Assembly: GCA_018267915.1 (NCBI GenBank)
Contig: JAFDXN010000033.1
Span: 1 to 64,000, forward strand
From: Bacteroidota bacterium
GTDB lineage: Bacteria; Bacteroidota; Bacteroidia; Chitinophagales; Chitinophagaceae
Reading direction: 5' to 3'
DNA length: 64,000 nucleotides
Part shown: in pieces, positions 16,975 through 25,670 of the stretch
Position numbering within the stretch: position 1 is the stretch's first letter
Layout: each line of letters opens with the position of its first letter
Notes under the pieces: generated by a model
The model's database searches: none
The model's input: the letters and a program-made list of their open reading frames with translations, nothing else
What the model was told of the DNA's origin: nothing
Program-made: the position numbers and the translations under genes

Positions 16975-18087
16975 CTAGGGTCCGAAGGTCGTATCGAGGA
17001 ACCGTCCGAAATCCGGCTTCCTGTTTACGTAACTGCTGATGTGATGGATGCGATGTGTGCCGTGCCTGATATCAGGGCTGGTAAAGTCGATCGGCCGGTA
17101 CTGCAATGCGGCGTCAATGCGCCGGAGCACACGACCCGTACGTCGTATCTCGGATGGGTTACAGCCCAGGGACGTGGAATAATATAGCCGGGAGAAGAGA
17201 AGACGCGCAGACTTGGTCGTAGCGTAGTCGTATTTGTTATAGCCTACGATCAGCCTTTTGTAATGGCGATAGTCGCCGGGCGAAACGGTTTGATCGATGC
17301 AGCGAAAAACCCGTTTACCGGCGATGGCCGGGGCCAACACAGCAAGTGTAACCGACGATTGGGAGGGCGCAGGCAATTGCTTCCACGCTTTAGTGAACGG
17401 AAAGTGACGGCCTTCAAGGGTATTAAAGAGCAGGCGGGTGCCTACACAGGCGCCAAGGCTATGGGTAACGATATAGAGATCTGTGTTATTGACCAGTGTA
17501 AAGAGCTTGCGTAGCGTCATGGCAGCATAGGGCGCGGACAGGTTAGCACGCCTCCATATCCTGAACACGTGGCCGGGCTTTTCGGTGGTGGCTTTGAGAC
17601 CATCCCAATACACCTCCAGCCACGCCACATCTTGTCCGGCAAGACGTTGGCGTATCGCTGTTTCAAGTGTGTCGTAAGGCAGCTCAGCATACTCATTGAA
17701 GCCATGGATAAGGACAATGAGCTTCTTTGCATGGGCCAACTGTGTGTTAACCGATTCTGCGCAGTCACGGATGAGCCTGTCCTGCAGCTGAAGAAAACTG
17801 TCGACGCCATACTGGCTGCGCAGGCGCTGGAATGCGGCAGGGTTATATTTGAGGTAGTAGGCCCGAAGGTCGGCGTATTCGGGGTTCTTCCGGCTCGTGT
17901 CCGGGAACTTTGCTTTTTCGATAGAATCTTCCGGTGGGTAAACGTTGCCATGCCTGTCGATGTAGATGCGGGTTATGCTCTTCTTTGGATGAGGGCGGAA
18001 TATGATGTAATTATCCTGGGTAAAGGCAATAAGCGGACAAGCCAGGATGAGGACGACAAGCAACAGTTTTGGTGTAAGAAGGGCCAT
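16975..18087 (-). CDS. Secreted alpha/beta-hydrolase
   Basis: 370 residues with a signal peptide (MALLTPKLLLVVLILACPLI, cut near AFTQ). An alpha/beta hydrolase core follows: LIVLIHGFNEY (HG oxyanion loop) near residue 147, and YIVTHSLGACVGTRLLF near 205 with Ser in an xHSxG nucleophile elbow. A DUF900-like esterase is plausible. The C-terminal third has a likely Asp and the catalytic His (IRHGTHRIHH). It is probably periplasmic or surface-exposed; the substrate is unknown. No operon partner is evident. Confidence 0.75.
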   Translation of the reverse strand: MALLTPKLLLVVLILACPLIAFTQDNYIIFRPHPKKSITRIYIDRHGNVYPPEDSIEKAKFPDTSRKNPEYADLRAYYLKYNPAAFQRLRSQYGVDSFLQLQDRLIRDCAESVNTQLAHAKKLIVLIHGFNEYAELPYDTLETAIRQRLAGQDVAWLEVYWDGLKATTEKPGHVFRIWRRANLSAPYAAMTLRKLFTLVNNTDLYIVTHSLGACVGTRLLFNTLEGRHFPFTKAWKQLPAPSQSSVTLAVLAPAIAGKRVFRCIDQTVSPGDYRHYKRLIVGYNKYDYATTKSARLLFSRLYYSTSLGCNPSEIRRTGRVLRRIDAALQYRPIDFTSPDIRHGTHRIHHISSYVNRKPDFGRFLDTTFGP

Positions 18088-18168
18088 TAACTACAAGATA
18101 TAAAAGCTGTGCTAAAAAGGTAAAGGCACCCGGGAGGATGCCTTTACAGAATCTTATGGAGAAACGTC

Positions 18169-18699
18169 TTACCTCATGCAAAGCTTAAGTGCACGGTGGT
18201 GAGCGCGGTCGATATCGGCTTTATGCACCTGCATGTGCAGCTCCTTATGTGCTACTTTACCGCCGTCGAAATTCACTTTCACATCGTCAATATGATATTT
18301 GTAATTAAGAGTGGCGTTGTAATCGCTGAGACCCGTGTTAGTAACGCCCTGCATGTAATTGTAGTCATCATTGTCAAAGAGAACCAGCGACCATTCAGAG
18401 CCACCCCAATTGCCGGTAACACCCATGATGTCTTTTATGCATTTGGGATCATAGCACCTTTGAGAAGGGTTATATGCGACCTTGAGAATGCCTTCCATAT
18501 CATTGCGGCTGATGACCGGCATGCCGTTACAAGTGCTCATTGAAGGGCCAATTTCGTTCCAGGCATAGGGTTCGATCCATGCGAGGCCGTCCTGGTAGAA
18601 AGCGATATCGGGTTTGAACCTATTCACACATTCGCTTTGCTGGGCAACAGCCTGCTGTACCAGCACTAAAGAAAGAAGAACAGTTAAGACTTTTTTCAT
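18169..18699 (-). CDS. Secreted protein of unknown function
   Basis: 176 residues from ATG 18699 (MKKVLTVLLSLVLVQQAVAQ, a clean signal peptide); a further ATG three codons upstream would also fit. The mature part has four Cys (SECVNRF, TCNGM, RCYDPKC, KLCMR), which may form disulfides, and Trp/Tyr-rich strands (WGGSEWSLVLFDNDDYNYM). It is not recognised as any family. Upstream DNA is AT-rich. Confidence 0.55.
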   Translation of the reverse strand: MKKVLTVLLSLVLVQQAVAQQSECVNRFKPDIAFYQDGLAWIEPYAWNEIGPSMSTCNGMPVISRNDMEGILKVAYNPSQRCYDPKCIKDIMGVTGNWGGSEWSLVLFDNDDYNYMQGVTNTGLSDYNATLNYKYHIDDVKVNFDGGKVAHKELHMQVHKADIDRAHHRALKLCMR

Positions 18700-18841
18700 G
18701 TTATACATGTTTAATGAAGATGAGCACTAATAGGATGCGAAAAAACAATTTTTTTTGAAGAAATAATAATTTATTGGCTTATTTCTTTATGACAAAACAC
18801 CCTCATTACGTGGCTATTATGAGGCTGCTGTAAAGAAATTT

Positions 18842-18849
18842 TATCTTTG
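18842..18849 (+). promoter_or_regulatory. -7 box TATCTTTG
   Basis: Exact TAnnTTTG match, 18 bp before the DUF983 start at 18868. The upstream 100 bp is AT-rich. Confidence 0.6.
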
Positions 18850-18867
18850 GGCTATTAAAACTGTATC

Positions 18868-19251
18868 ATGGAAAGCAGGAAACCATCAGCAATGTCGGGC
18901 TTTGTAAAAATGAGGTGCCCTAACTGCCACAAGGGGCGGGTATTTGCCAACAAGAGCATCTTTCCCTTGGGTAAGTGCCTGGCTATGGTGGATCAATGTG
19001 AGGAATGCGGCTACAAGATGAAGCATGAGAGCAACAACGGAGGCGGTATCAATTATGCACTTACCGTGATCGTGCTATTTCTGAACCTGGTGTGGTACTG
19101 GCCCATCTTTGGAATAACCTATAAAGACTACAGCATATATTACTTTTTACTGACAAGCACAGGAGTTGCAATAATCCTACAGCCGTGGCTAATGCGTTAT
19201 TCGCGTATCATCTACCTGTACCTGTTTGCGGGTTTTGGCGGGGGCAAATAG
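18868..19251 (+). CDS. DUF983 membrane protein (copy 1)
   Basis: 127 residues. Two CxxC pairs near the N-terminus (MRCPNCHKGRV; DQCEECGYKM) make a zinc-ribbon-like head. Two membrane helices follow (NYALTVIVLFLNLVWYWPIF and YFLLTSTGVAIILQPWLMRY). This is the layout of DUF983, a Bacteroidota/Alphaproteobacteria family of unknown role often seen near cytochrome oxidase genes. A paralogue with the same layout is encoded at 57397-57810. Confidence 0.85.
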   Translation: MESRKPSAMSGFVKMRCPNCHKGRVFANKSIFPLGKCLAMVDQCEECGYKMKHESNNGGGINYALTVIVLFLNLVWYWPIFGITYKDYSIYYFLLTSTGVAIILQPWLMRYSRIIYLYLFAGFGGGK

Positions 19252-19268
19252 GCGCTGGTATCAAATTT

Positions 19269-19292
19269 ATACGGTAAACGGAAATACCGTAT
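19269..19292 (+). promoter_or_regulatory. Hairpin directly before a start codon
   Basis: Perfect 8-bp arms ATACGGTA / TACCGTAT with an 8-base loop, ending two bases before the ATG at 19294. It would hide the ribosome-binding region in mRNA, or be an operator. It lies between the DUF983 gene and the next small gene. Confidence 0.45.
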
Positions 19293-19293
19293 C

Positions 19294-19533
19294 ATGCCTA
19301 AGTATCGTGTAACCTTCGAGGATAAGAAAATGGTAAACCTGGAGCCAATAGCTGATAACCGGGACATAGCCAGCGACGCGCATGAAGAGCGCACCGGCAG
19401 CATACTTACCGCCACATTTGAAGCAGCAAATGAACAAGAGGCACAGGAAAAAGCCAGGAAGTTGGAGACCGAGCTAAAGACCGGTATGACTAAGGAACAA
19501 CTGGAAAGGCGTGAGCGAAACAGTCCACAATAA
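19294..19533 (+). CDS. Small conserved-type protein of unknown function
   Basis: 79 residues, highly charged, with no signal peptide. A single beta-strand start (KYRVTFEDKKMVNLEPI) is followed by a helix-rich region (ATFEAANEQEAQEKARKLET). The length, start and even composition suggest a real gene. No family is recognised. It ends 12 bp before the lipoprotein gene, so the two are probably co-transcribed. Confidence 0.5.
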   Translation: MPKYRVTFEDKKMVNLEPIADNRDIASDAHEERTGSILTATFEAANEQEAQEKARKLETELKTGMTKEQLERRERNSPQ

Positions 19534-19545
19534 AAACCGGAACAA

Positions 19546-19758
19546 ATGAAAAAGACAGGAATCATTATAGCCCTCGTTATGTTATTGACCAGCTGCGGGG
19601 CAAGGAACGAGCATAGAGCCGAGGATCAGCCAGCCTCTATGATCAACAACAGCACGGACACGTTCAAAACAGACTCAGAAAGCGCCACTAATGGGCCCGA
19701 CAACGCACCGCCGCATGCTGTAGACAGCAGTCAAGCCCGCCAGGCCTCACAGAGATAA
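19546..19758 (+). CDS. Small lipoprotein
   Basis: 70 residues. The N-terminus is a lipoprotein signal with lipobox LTSC (Cys at 18). The rest is short, polar and rich in Ser, Asp, Asn and Ala, with no predicted fold. It is probably membrane-anchored. The function is unknown. Confidence 0.55.
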   Translation: MKKTGIIIALVMLLTSCGARNEHRAEDQPASMINNSTDTFKTDSESATNGPDNAPPHAVDSSQARQASQR

Positions 19759-19838
19759 GGGACAGTTAGCATTACCGTAACAATTGTCACCAACCATGTA
19801 ATGGTAAAAGCAATAGCTTTACAGCCAAACCATGGAAC

Positions 19839-20447
19839 ATGTTCGCAATTCGACATCCTGTATTGCTTGAGGGACGACGGGTAAAGCTGATGCCGCTGGA
19901 CAATAGTCATTTTGCGGAGTTACTGGAAGTGGGCAGCAACCCAGAGATCTGGAAAAATATGTCGATAAGAGGGTATGAGAAAGACACCCTGTTGACACAC
20001 CTGAAGAGCGCTGTGCTGCGCCGCAGTAACGGTGAGATCTATCCCTTTACTGTTATAGACAAACAAAACGGCAAGATAATTGGCAGTACATTCCTTCATA
20101 ACTTGTTTCCCGAGCATAGAAAGCTGGAAATAGGTTGGACGTGGTATGACCCCGAATACTGGGGATTGGGATATAACACCGAATGCAAATTGCTATTGCT
20201 TAGCTATTGTTTTGAGAAACTCAAAACCGTGAGGGTGCAGTTTCAGACTGATGAGCAAAATGCGCGCAGCCGGGCGGCTATACAAAAGGTGGGCGCTAAG
20301 TTTGAGGGCATATTGCGCAAAGAGCGTATTAAGGCAGATGGGACGCCGAGAAATACCGTTATGTTCAGCATCATTGACGAGGAATGGAAAGAGGTGAAAG
20401 CCATGTTAACAGAAAAAGTAAAAGAAGCTGGCAAGCAACCTAGTTAA
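19839..20447 (+). CDS. RimJ/RimL-type GNAT N-acetyltransferase
   Basis: 202 residues. The start (FAIRHPVLLEGRRVKLMPLD) and EIGWTWYDPEYWGLGYNTEC (the acetyl-CoA loop region) near residue 105 are typical of the RimL-like branch. VRVQFQTDEQNARSRAAIQK is the family's C-terminal strand and helix, followed by GAKFEGILRKERIKADG. These enzymes acetylate protein N-termini or small amines; the substrate is unknown. The gene is convergent with the flotillin gene across a terminator. Confidence 0.85.
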   Translation: MFAIRHPVLLEGRRVKLMPLDNSHFAELLEVGSNPEIWKNMSIRGYEKDTLLTHLKSAVLRRSNGEIYPFTVIDKQNGKIIGSTFLHNLFPEHRKLEIGWTWYDPEYWGLGYNTECKLLLLSYCFEKLKTVRVQFQTDEQNARSRAAIQKVGAKFEGILRKERIKADGTPRNTVMFSIIDEEWKEVKAMLTEKVKEAGKQPS

Positions 20448-20468
20448 TGTGCAAAAAATATTCGAAAG

Positions 20469-20493
20469 AAAAGGCTGCCTAAGGCAGCCTTTT
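20469..20493. terminator. Bidirectional terminator
   Basis: Stem AAGGCTGCC / GGCAGCCTT with a TAA loop, extended by A/T pairs and flanked by A-rich and T-rich tracts. It separates the convergent acetyltransferase and SPFH genes. Confidence 0.85.
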
Positions 20494-20500
20494 TCACTTA

Positions 20501-22420
20501 TTAGTTGTCTGTTCCCTGTTTGGGCTTTTTATCGTCACCCAGCATCTCCATCAGTTTGAGTCCTAAAAGGCCGTTCATCGATCCGTCTGTACCGTTAGCG
20601 CCATTGATGATGATATCGGGAATTATTTTGATCTCGTTCTTGCCGATCTCTTCGGTGATCTTGTAGCGTGTAAAGTTATCTCCACCCATCGCCTTAACCT
20701 GCAGCTCATAAGCTTCGGCAGTTGACTTACCTATGGCTAGTATTTTTTCAGCCTCGGCCGTACCGGTTTTTGAAATCTTTTCCGCCTCTGCAGATGCGTT
20801 GAGTTTAGTCGCATCAGCCTGTGCGGCGGCACGCTGTCTTGTCGCTTCAGCTTCGGCGTTGGCCCGCATCTTTGTCGCTTCTGCTTCAGCATTTACTGCA
20901 AGCTTGAGGCTTGTTGCATCACCTTCAGCCTTCTTCACGGCCGCATCAGCAGTGCGCTGCGATATTTCGACACTTTGCTGTGCTTTTACGATCTCCTTTT
21001 GCATATCTGCAATGGCGGTCTCGCGCTCGACGCCCTGGCGTTTTTCCTGCGCCATGCGTTGTGTTTCGTAGGTCTTCTCCTCTTCCTGCGCGATCTTACG
21101 ATCTGTCAGCGTTTTCATAAGCGCTTCAGGGGGCACAATATCACCGATCAAAGTATCGACGGCATTCACGTTATACTCATCGAGCACTGCACGGATGTGC
21201 TCCTTAGCCGCTTCCTGCCGCTCCTTACGAGTAATAAGGAAAGATATTACATCGCTATCCTGCGCCGAGTTACGGAAATAGTTACCAATAGTAGGCTCCA
21301 AAACCTGCGAAACAAGATTGGTCATGCTACCGAAACGGGCGATCACTTTCGGGGCTTCATTTGCAGGGATGTGGATGATCTGTGCTACGTCGAGGTTGAA
21401 AGGGAAACCGTCCTTGGAACGCACAGTGATAGTGCTCAAGTTCTTATCGAGATTATGCGATTCGCTACGCGCATTTGCCCAGTTCAACACAAGGTTGGTA
21501 GTTGGCACCAACTCTACCTTCATAGTGTATTTGTTGATAGGGTACTTGCCCGGTCCTAGTGGCTCCATCCAAACACCACGAAAGCCACGCGATACGATGT
21601 TACCGTGTTTGAATGTGTCGCCGGTAACGTCTTTACCGTCCTCGCCAATGTAGCTGATAACCACACCAACATGACCTATAGGCACGTCGGTCATGGGCGT
21701 CTCCTCGATCTGCACGGCCCAAGGGTTGATGTAGTAGGAACCGGCAAGTATTACGTGGGGCTGGAGACCGCGGCAACCGCCGTTGTTCAGAAATGTATCG
21801 ATGTCCTGAAAGTTATTGTGGGCTTCGACCATTTTACCGGCAATCTGCCCAGTGGGTATAGGATCACCATCGAGTGTGGTGACGATGCCGACCATATTCT
21901 CGCTGATGATGAGCTGGTCGGTAACGAGGACGTCGAACAGGTAGGTATTGATACGATAGGAACCTGCCGTTATATACGCTGTTTGCCGACCGCGTTGTCC
22001 ACCATTCTCCAGAAATTTTTCCGCATCCTGATAGTTGTCGCAATCAACTTTGCGCGCAAGAATGCGGCCGGTTGGGATCTCTGCACCGTCCTTGGCTAGC
22101 AGCAGACCGATCTTACCCTCAGGTATTACAGTAAAGGGAATCATGCTCACACTATACTGCCAGGGAAACATAAACCAATAGAGACCCGGGGCAAGTGTTT
22201 TGGCCTGGAAGCCTGCCTCGCCCCTGGTGGCGATGATGCGACCATCGGGCAAGGCGCGGTGGGCACCGTAAAGAACGAACTTTTTAGTGACAAGGCCGAG
22301 CCTGTTTTCGGGCACTATCACCATACCGAAAATGACGCGTAGAATGAGCTTGTACAGCACAATGGCAAGTACAAGCACAATGATCCAGCCGTAGCTGAGC
22401 AGGAAATTTGAGATGTTCAT
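20501..22420 (-). CDS. SPFH/flotillin-family membrane protein
   Basis: 639 residues. One N-terminal membrane helix (residues 8-30) precedes a signal-free, mostly soluble protein. Residues 60-260 contain two similar copies of a segment: GRILARKVDCDNYQDAEKFL, ENGGQRGRQ and ITAGSYRINTYLF, then GQIAGKMVEAHNNFQDIDTF, NNGGCRGLQ and ILAGSYYINPWAV. A Band7/SPFH domain follows (about 270-430). A long coiled coil of repeated AEAEATK/ADATK/AEAEK units occupies 445-580. SPFH proteins form membrane microdomain scaffolds. No NfeD partner is adjacent. It is divergent from purM. Confidence 0.85.
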   Translation of the reverse strand: MNISNFLLSYGWIIVLVLAIVLYKLILRVIFGMVIVPENRLGLVTKKFVLYGAHRALPDGRIIATRGEAGFQAKTLAPGLYWFMFPWQYSVSMIPFTVIPEGKIGLLLAKDGAEIPTGRILARKVDCDNYQDAEKFLENGGQRGRQTAYITAGSYRINTYLFDVLVTDQLIISENMVGIVTTLDGDPIPTGQIAGKMVEAHNNFQDIDTFLNNGGCRGLQPHVILAGSYYINPWAVQIEETPMTDVPIGHVGVVISYIGEDGKDVTGDTFKHGNIVSRGFRGVWMEPLGPGKYPINKYTMKVELVPTTNLVLNWANARSESHNLDKNLSTITVRSKDGFPFNLDVAQIIHIPANEAPKVIARFGSMTNLVSQVLEPTIGNYFRNSAQDSDVISFLITRKERQEAAKEHIRAVLDEYNVNAVDTLIGDIVPPEALMKTLTDRKIAQEEEKTYETQRMAQEKRQGVERETAIADMQKEIVKAQQSVEISQRTADAAVKKAEGDATSLKLAVNAEAEATKMRANAEAEATRQRAAAQADATKLNASAEAEKISKTGTAEAEKILAIGKSTAEAYELQVKAMGGDNFTRYKITEEIGKNEIKIIPDIIINGANGTDGSMNGLLGLKLMEMLGDDKKPKQGTDN

Positions 22421-22462
22421 AAATTATGATTTTGGTGTGTGAAAACTAAATTGTTCCATGTT

Positions 22463-22482
22463 CCGGGCATGCGTATGCCCGG
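22463..22482. repeat. Palindrome CCGGGCAT-GCGT-ATGCCCGG
   Basis: Exact 8-bp arms in the region between the SPFH gene and purM, with no T-run. It could be an interspersed element or an operator. Confidence 0.45.
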
Positions 22483-22554
22483 GAGTCAATCACGATGTTG
22501 AATCGATAGCTAAATAAAGCACGGTGGATGTACCATCTTGTGATGGTTAACCAT

Positions 22555-22583
22555 ATTCTCAGCTATATAAAACTGCTGAGAAT
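22555..22583. repeat. Inverted repeat ATTCTCAGC-N11-GCTGAGAAT
   Basis: Exact 9-bp arms, about 190 bp upstream of the purM box. It has no terminator features. Confidence 0.4.
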
Positions 22584-22768
22584 GTACAGCGGCATCAGCC
22601 TCTGAGCAGTTGAAGGAAGTGAGGTTCATAAGTCTTCCTGTGATGTAAGTTCCCATTTGGGATGAACGATTTGACGATGTAAAATTATAACAAATTCAGA
22701 TTATCAAGCAAGTTTATCTGAAAACCAACGATTTATGCTGTGAAATTCGCGAATCGTAGGGGAAAAAC

Positions 22769-22776
22769 TATCTTTG
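22769..22776 (+). promoter_or_regulatory. -7 box TATCTTTG of purM
   Basis: Exact TAnnTTTG, 21 bp before ATG 22798. A TTG codon at 22774 lies inside this box, so it cannot be the start. Confidence 0.65.
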
Positions 22777-22797
22777 AGCGGTATTATTGAGAAGAAC

Positions 22798-23970
22798 ATG
22801 GCCGACAATAACCGGTATAATTTAAGGGGCGTTTCAGCGCAGAAAGAGGACGTACACAAAGCGATAGCTAAACTGGATAAAGGCTTATATCCAAATGCAT
22901 TTTGCAAGATATACCCCGACTACTGGGGCAATGATGATGCATGGTGCAACCTGCTGCATGCCGACGGGGCAGGAACCAAATCGATACTGGCATACCTGTA
23001 CTGGAAAGAAACGGGTGACCTGAGCGTGTGGAAGGGAATAGCCATAGACAGCATAGTAATGAACACGGATGACCTGCTGTGCGTAGGCGCGGTAGGACCT
23101 TACACCTATTCATCAACAATAGGACGTAATAAACAGTTGATACCGGGCGAGGTAATATCTGAGATCATCAACGGAACACAATCTTATTTCGACAGGCTGA
23201 AAGGATATGGGATAGATGTGCACCTGATGGGTGGCGAAACAGCCGATGTAGGCGACGTGGTGCGTACAGTAATAGTGGACGGCACAATGGGATGCAGGAT
23301 GCGCAGGGACAAACTGGTGACCACCGAGCAGATGGTACCGGGCGATGTGGTAGTATCGCTGGCCAGCTACGGCCAGGCCAGCTACGAAGATGAATATAAC
23401 AGCGGCATGGGCAGCAACGGACTAACCAGCGCCAGGCATGAAATGCTGCACAAGGAATACGCCGCGAAGTATCCCGAAAGTGTGGACCCGAACCTGCCCG
23501 AAGAGGTGGTATATAACGGTGCATACAGGCTCACGGACACAACAGAAACGCCGCTGAATGTGGGGAAAATGCTGCTCTCCCCCACCCGTACTTATGCCCC
23601 GGTGGTGCTGAAAGTGCTGGAGGAATATTTTGCTAAAATACACGGCATTATACACTGTAGTGGCGGCGGGCAGAGCAAATGCCTGCACTACCTGCCGACA
23701 GCCCTAAGAGTGGTTAAGAATAATTTATTGCCCATTCCGCCGTTATTTAGAATGATACAAGAATCGGCGGGAACGGACTGGAAGGAAATGTACCAGGTGT
23801 TTAACATGGGGCAGCGGCTGGAAATATTTACTGACAAGGAAACTGCAGAGGGAATAGTGGCCATCTCGCAAAGCTTTGGCATTGAGGCACAGGTATCAGG
23901 ATATGTGGAAAAGGCTGAGCGTAAGGAAGTTGTAATTGAAAGTAAATACGGTAATTTTACGTATTGTTAA
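22798..23970 (+). CDS. purM: Phosphoribosylformylglycinamidine cyclo-ligase (AIR synthase)
   Basis: 390 residues. It makes aminoimidazole ribonucleotide from FGAM with ATP, a step of purine synthesis in the cytoplasm. Visible motifs: LLHADGAGTKSILAYLYWKE (the DGxGTK of the PurM family) near residue 53, AIDSIVMNTDDLLCVGA as the catalytic/ATP-binding segment, VHLMGGETADVGD near 140, and GIIHCSGGGQSK near 285. It is the longer Bacteroidota type. The start ATG is chosen because an upstream TTG falls within the promoter box. It is probably monocistronic; the next gene follows after a short gap. Confidence 0.92.
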   Translation: MADNNRYNLRGVSAQKEDVHKAIAKLDKGLYPNAFCKIYPDYWGNDDAWCNLLHADGAGTKSILAYLYWKETGDLSVWKGIAIDSIVMNTDDLLCVGAVGPYTYSSTIGRNKQLIPGEVISEIINGTQSYFDRLKGYGIDVHLMGGETADVGDVVRTVIVDGTMGCRMRRDKLVTTEQMVPGDVVVSLASYGQASYEDEYNSGMGSNGLTSARHEMLHKEYAAKYPESVDPNLPEEVVYNGAYRLTDTTETPLNVGKMLLSPTRTYAPVVLKVLEEYFAKIHGIIHCSGGGQSKCLHYLPTALRVVKNNLLPIPPLFRMIQESAGTDWKEMYQVFNMGQRLEIFTDKETAEGIVAISQSFGIEAQVSGYVEKAERKEVVIESKYGNFTYC

Positions 23971-24034
23971 AATTTGGCACTATTTGTGTTGTAAAAAAGA
24001 AAATCTCAAAAAAACCAACGATAATCAATTGTCT

Positions 24035-24967
24035 ATGAACTTAAAAGCTTTATTCCTCAGCACCGCGGTGCTGGCTATTGCGACGAACAGCCGGGCGCAG
24101 GATAAGATCTACAAGAAGAACGGTGATGTGATAGACGGCAAGGTGAAATCGGTAAATGAAAGAACCATCATCTTTAAAAGGTCTGACAATGCAAAGGGCC
24201 CCGACTATACAATCAGCAAGAACGAGCTGGAGAAGGTAGAGTATGAAAACGGGACAGAGGACATGTTTGAACAGCGCGGCAGGCGCTCATCGCGCAACGA
24301 TGAGGACGATGACATGGATGACCGCGAGATAAGGCACAATGACCGTGACCACGGCCGCGAGCATGGCGAAAAGCGCAAGAAACAAAAGATAAAGTATGGT
24401 GACAACCTGGTAACCTTTGCACCGGCTAATGTGACTGAAAACGGTTTTGGCATTGGAATGAGCTATGAGCATGCCTTCGGAAAGAAAGGCATCGTGGCGC
24501 TGTACTTCCCTGTTTCAGTAAGTTTTGGCGATGTAAACGGCGATCCGTCATACCCCGGGTATAACAGTGGCAACGGCACCTTTAGCAGGACGTACACCAA
24601 CGTATCTTTCATGATAGGGCCGAAGATATACCCCACCGGCTGCCGGGGTAAGGTGCGCTATGCACTGGCACCCGTGCTGACACTTGTAACCGGTCAACGC
24701 CCGGCCGAATCAATGGACAATTACTATTATGCTTATTACAACAATTATAACTACCCTTATTATAACGGAAATTACTATAACGGCAATGTTGAAAACTTCC
24801 AGTTTGGGGGTATGCTCATCAACTCACTGAACATGAACCCCAGCAAGCACCTGTATATAGGTCTTGAACTTGGCTGGGGCTTTACCTGGATTAACCGGCT
24901 GGCCAATATAGACCAGAACACCCGTATGACCGCCCAATTTGCCTTCAGGCTTGGTTACAGGTTCTAA
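24035..24967 (+). CDS. Outer-membrane beta-barrel-like secreted protein
   Basis: 310 residues from ATG 24035, which gives a clean signal peptide (MNLKALFLSTAVLAIATNSR, cut near AQ). Residues 23-70 contain a short strand domain (YKKNGDVIDGKVKSVNERTI). Next comes a charged D/R/E/H-rich linker (about 85-125), then a barrel-like half with Gly and aromatic strands. Near residue 230 is a low-complexity Tyr/Asn run (YYAYYNNYNYPYYNGNYYNG). The end is FRLGYRF, with the terminal Phe typical of outer-membrane barrels. The function is unknown. Confidence 0.65.
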   Translation: MNLKALFLSTAVLAIATNSRAQDKIYKKNGDVIDGKVKSVNERTIIFKRSDNAKGPDYTISKNELEKVEYENGTEDMFEQRGRRSSRNDEDDDMDDREIRHNDRDHGREHGEKRKKQKIKYGDNLVTFAPANVTENGFGIGMSYEHAFGKKGIVALYFPVSVSFGDVNGDPSYPGYNSGNGTFSRTYTNVSFMIGPKIYPTGCRGKVRYALAPVLTLVTGQRPAESMDNYYYAYYNNYNYPYYNGNYYNGNVENFQFGGMLINSLNMNPSKHLYIGLELGWGFTWINRLANIDQNTRMTAQFAFRLGYRF

Positions 24968-24990
24968 GAACTACAGACAATCAAAAAAGG

Positions 24991-25014
24991 CTCCTCAAAC
25001 GAGGAGTCTTTTTA
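24991..25014. terminator. Bidirectional terminator
   Basis: CTCCTC-AAAC-GAGGAG stem, preceded by AAAAAAGG and followed by TCTTTTT, between convergent genes. Confidence 0.75.
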
Positions 25015-25015
25015 T

Positions 25016-25570
25016 TTAATACAGTGGATTAGCCCGTAGTGTAAATACGGAATGTATCCTGAAGGTGGTATTGGGCGGAGGTACATTATTGAAATGCCCC
25101 AGTAGTCTTATATTGATCATATCGGCGAGAAAATAGTTTTTAAGGTCCGCATCGGAACAAGCGAGCGAAATCGAGTCGACCCCCTTCGGTATTCCATTTA
25201 TGGAGGCGACCTGTATCTCAGGCAAGCCAGGCGCCGACAAGTAGGCATCCATAGAGCTTATGAAATTGAAATTTGTGCCGGGGGGCTGGATTATACGGAT
25301 GCCCAGGGTGCTGAGTTTGACATCAACGATCTTGGAACCGGACGTATGGTATTTGGCAAGGTTTTCAGCGGAGTTAGTCTGTACGGCTATGGGTGGCAAT
25401 GCTATATCGAGACCTGGACCTACCGGCACGTCGAATGTGTCGATATAATCGGGAACCGTGAGATCGTAATCGTATGGGATGTGCGCGGTTATCGTGGCCA
25501 GGTTCTTTATCTTTCTACAAGCCGTAAGGCCTACGCAAAGTATTATCAATAAACAAACAACACGTTTCAT
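25016..25570 (-). CDS. Lipoprotein of unknown function
   Basis: 184 residues with lipobox LTAC (Cys 18). The remainder is strand-rich with many Pro, Val and Ile residues (AHIPYDYDLTVPDYIDTF, then VGPGLDIALPPIAVQT). It resembles small beta-sandwich lipoproteins of Bacteroidota, but no family is recognised. It is convergent with the barrel gene and divergent from mtaB. Confidence 0.6.
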   Translation of the reverse strand: MKRVVCLLIILCVGLTACRKIKNLATITAHIPYDYDLTVPDYIDTFDVPVGPGLDIALPPIAVQTNSAENLAKYHTSGSKIVDVKLSTLGIRIIQPPGTNFNFISSMDAYLSAPGLPEIQVASINGIPKGVDSISLACSDADLKNYFLADMINIRLLGHFNNVPPPNTTFRIHSVFTLRANPLY

Positions 25571-25653
25571 TTCAACACAGTTTGGTTAACGATAAACATT
25601 AAAAACGGTGCCATACCACGGATGACTTAAGGTGCTGTATGGTAAAATATAGC

Positions 25654-25661
25654 TAAATTTG
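25654..25661 (+). promoter_or_regulatory. -7 box TAAATTTG of mtaB
   Basis: Exact TAnnTTTG, only 9 bp before ATG 25671, which implies a leader of a few bases. Confidence 0.55.
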
Positions 25662-25670
25662 CAGCCTTTT

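Larger units (their letters stand above)
22421..22797. other. 377-bp divergent intergenic region with two hairpins
   Basis: No gene is visible. It holds CCGGGCAT-GCGT-ATGCCCGG (22463-22482) and ATTCTCAGC-N11-GCTGAGAAT (22555-22583). The right end carries the purM promoter box. The middle has no recognisable riboswitch. Confidence 0.55.

Noticed and set aside
22421..22797. Purine riboswitch before purM
   Set aside because: The two hairpins do not form a purine aptamer and the promoter box lies downstream of them.
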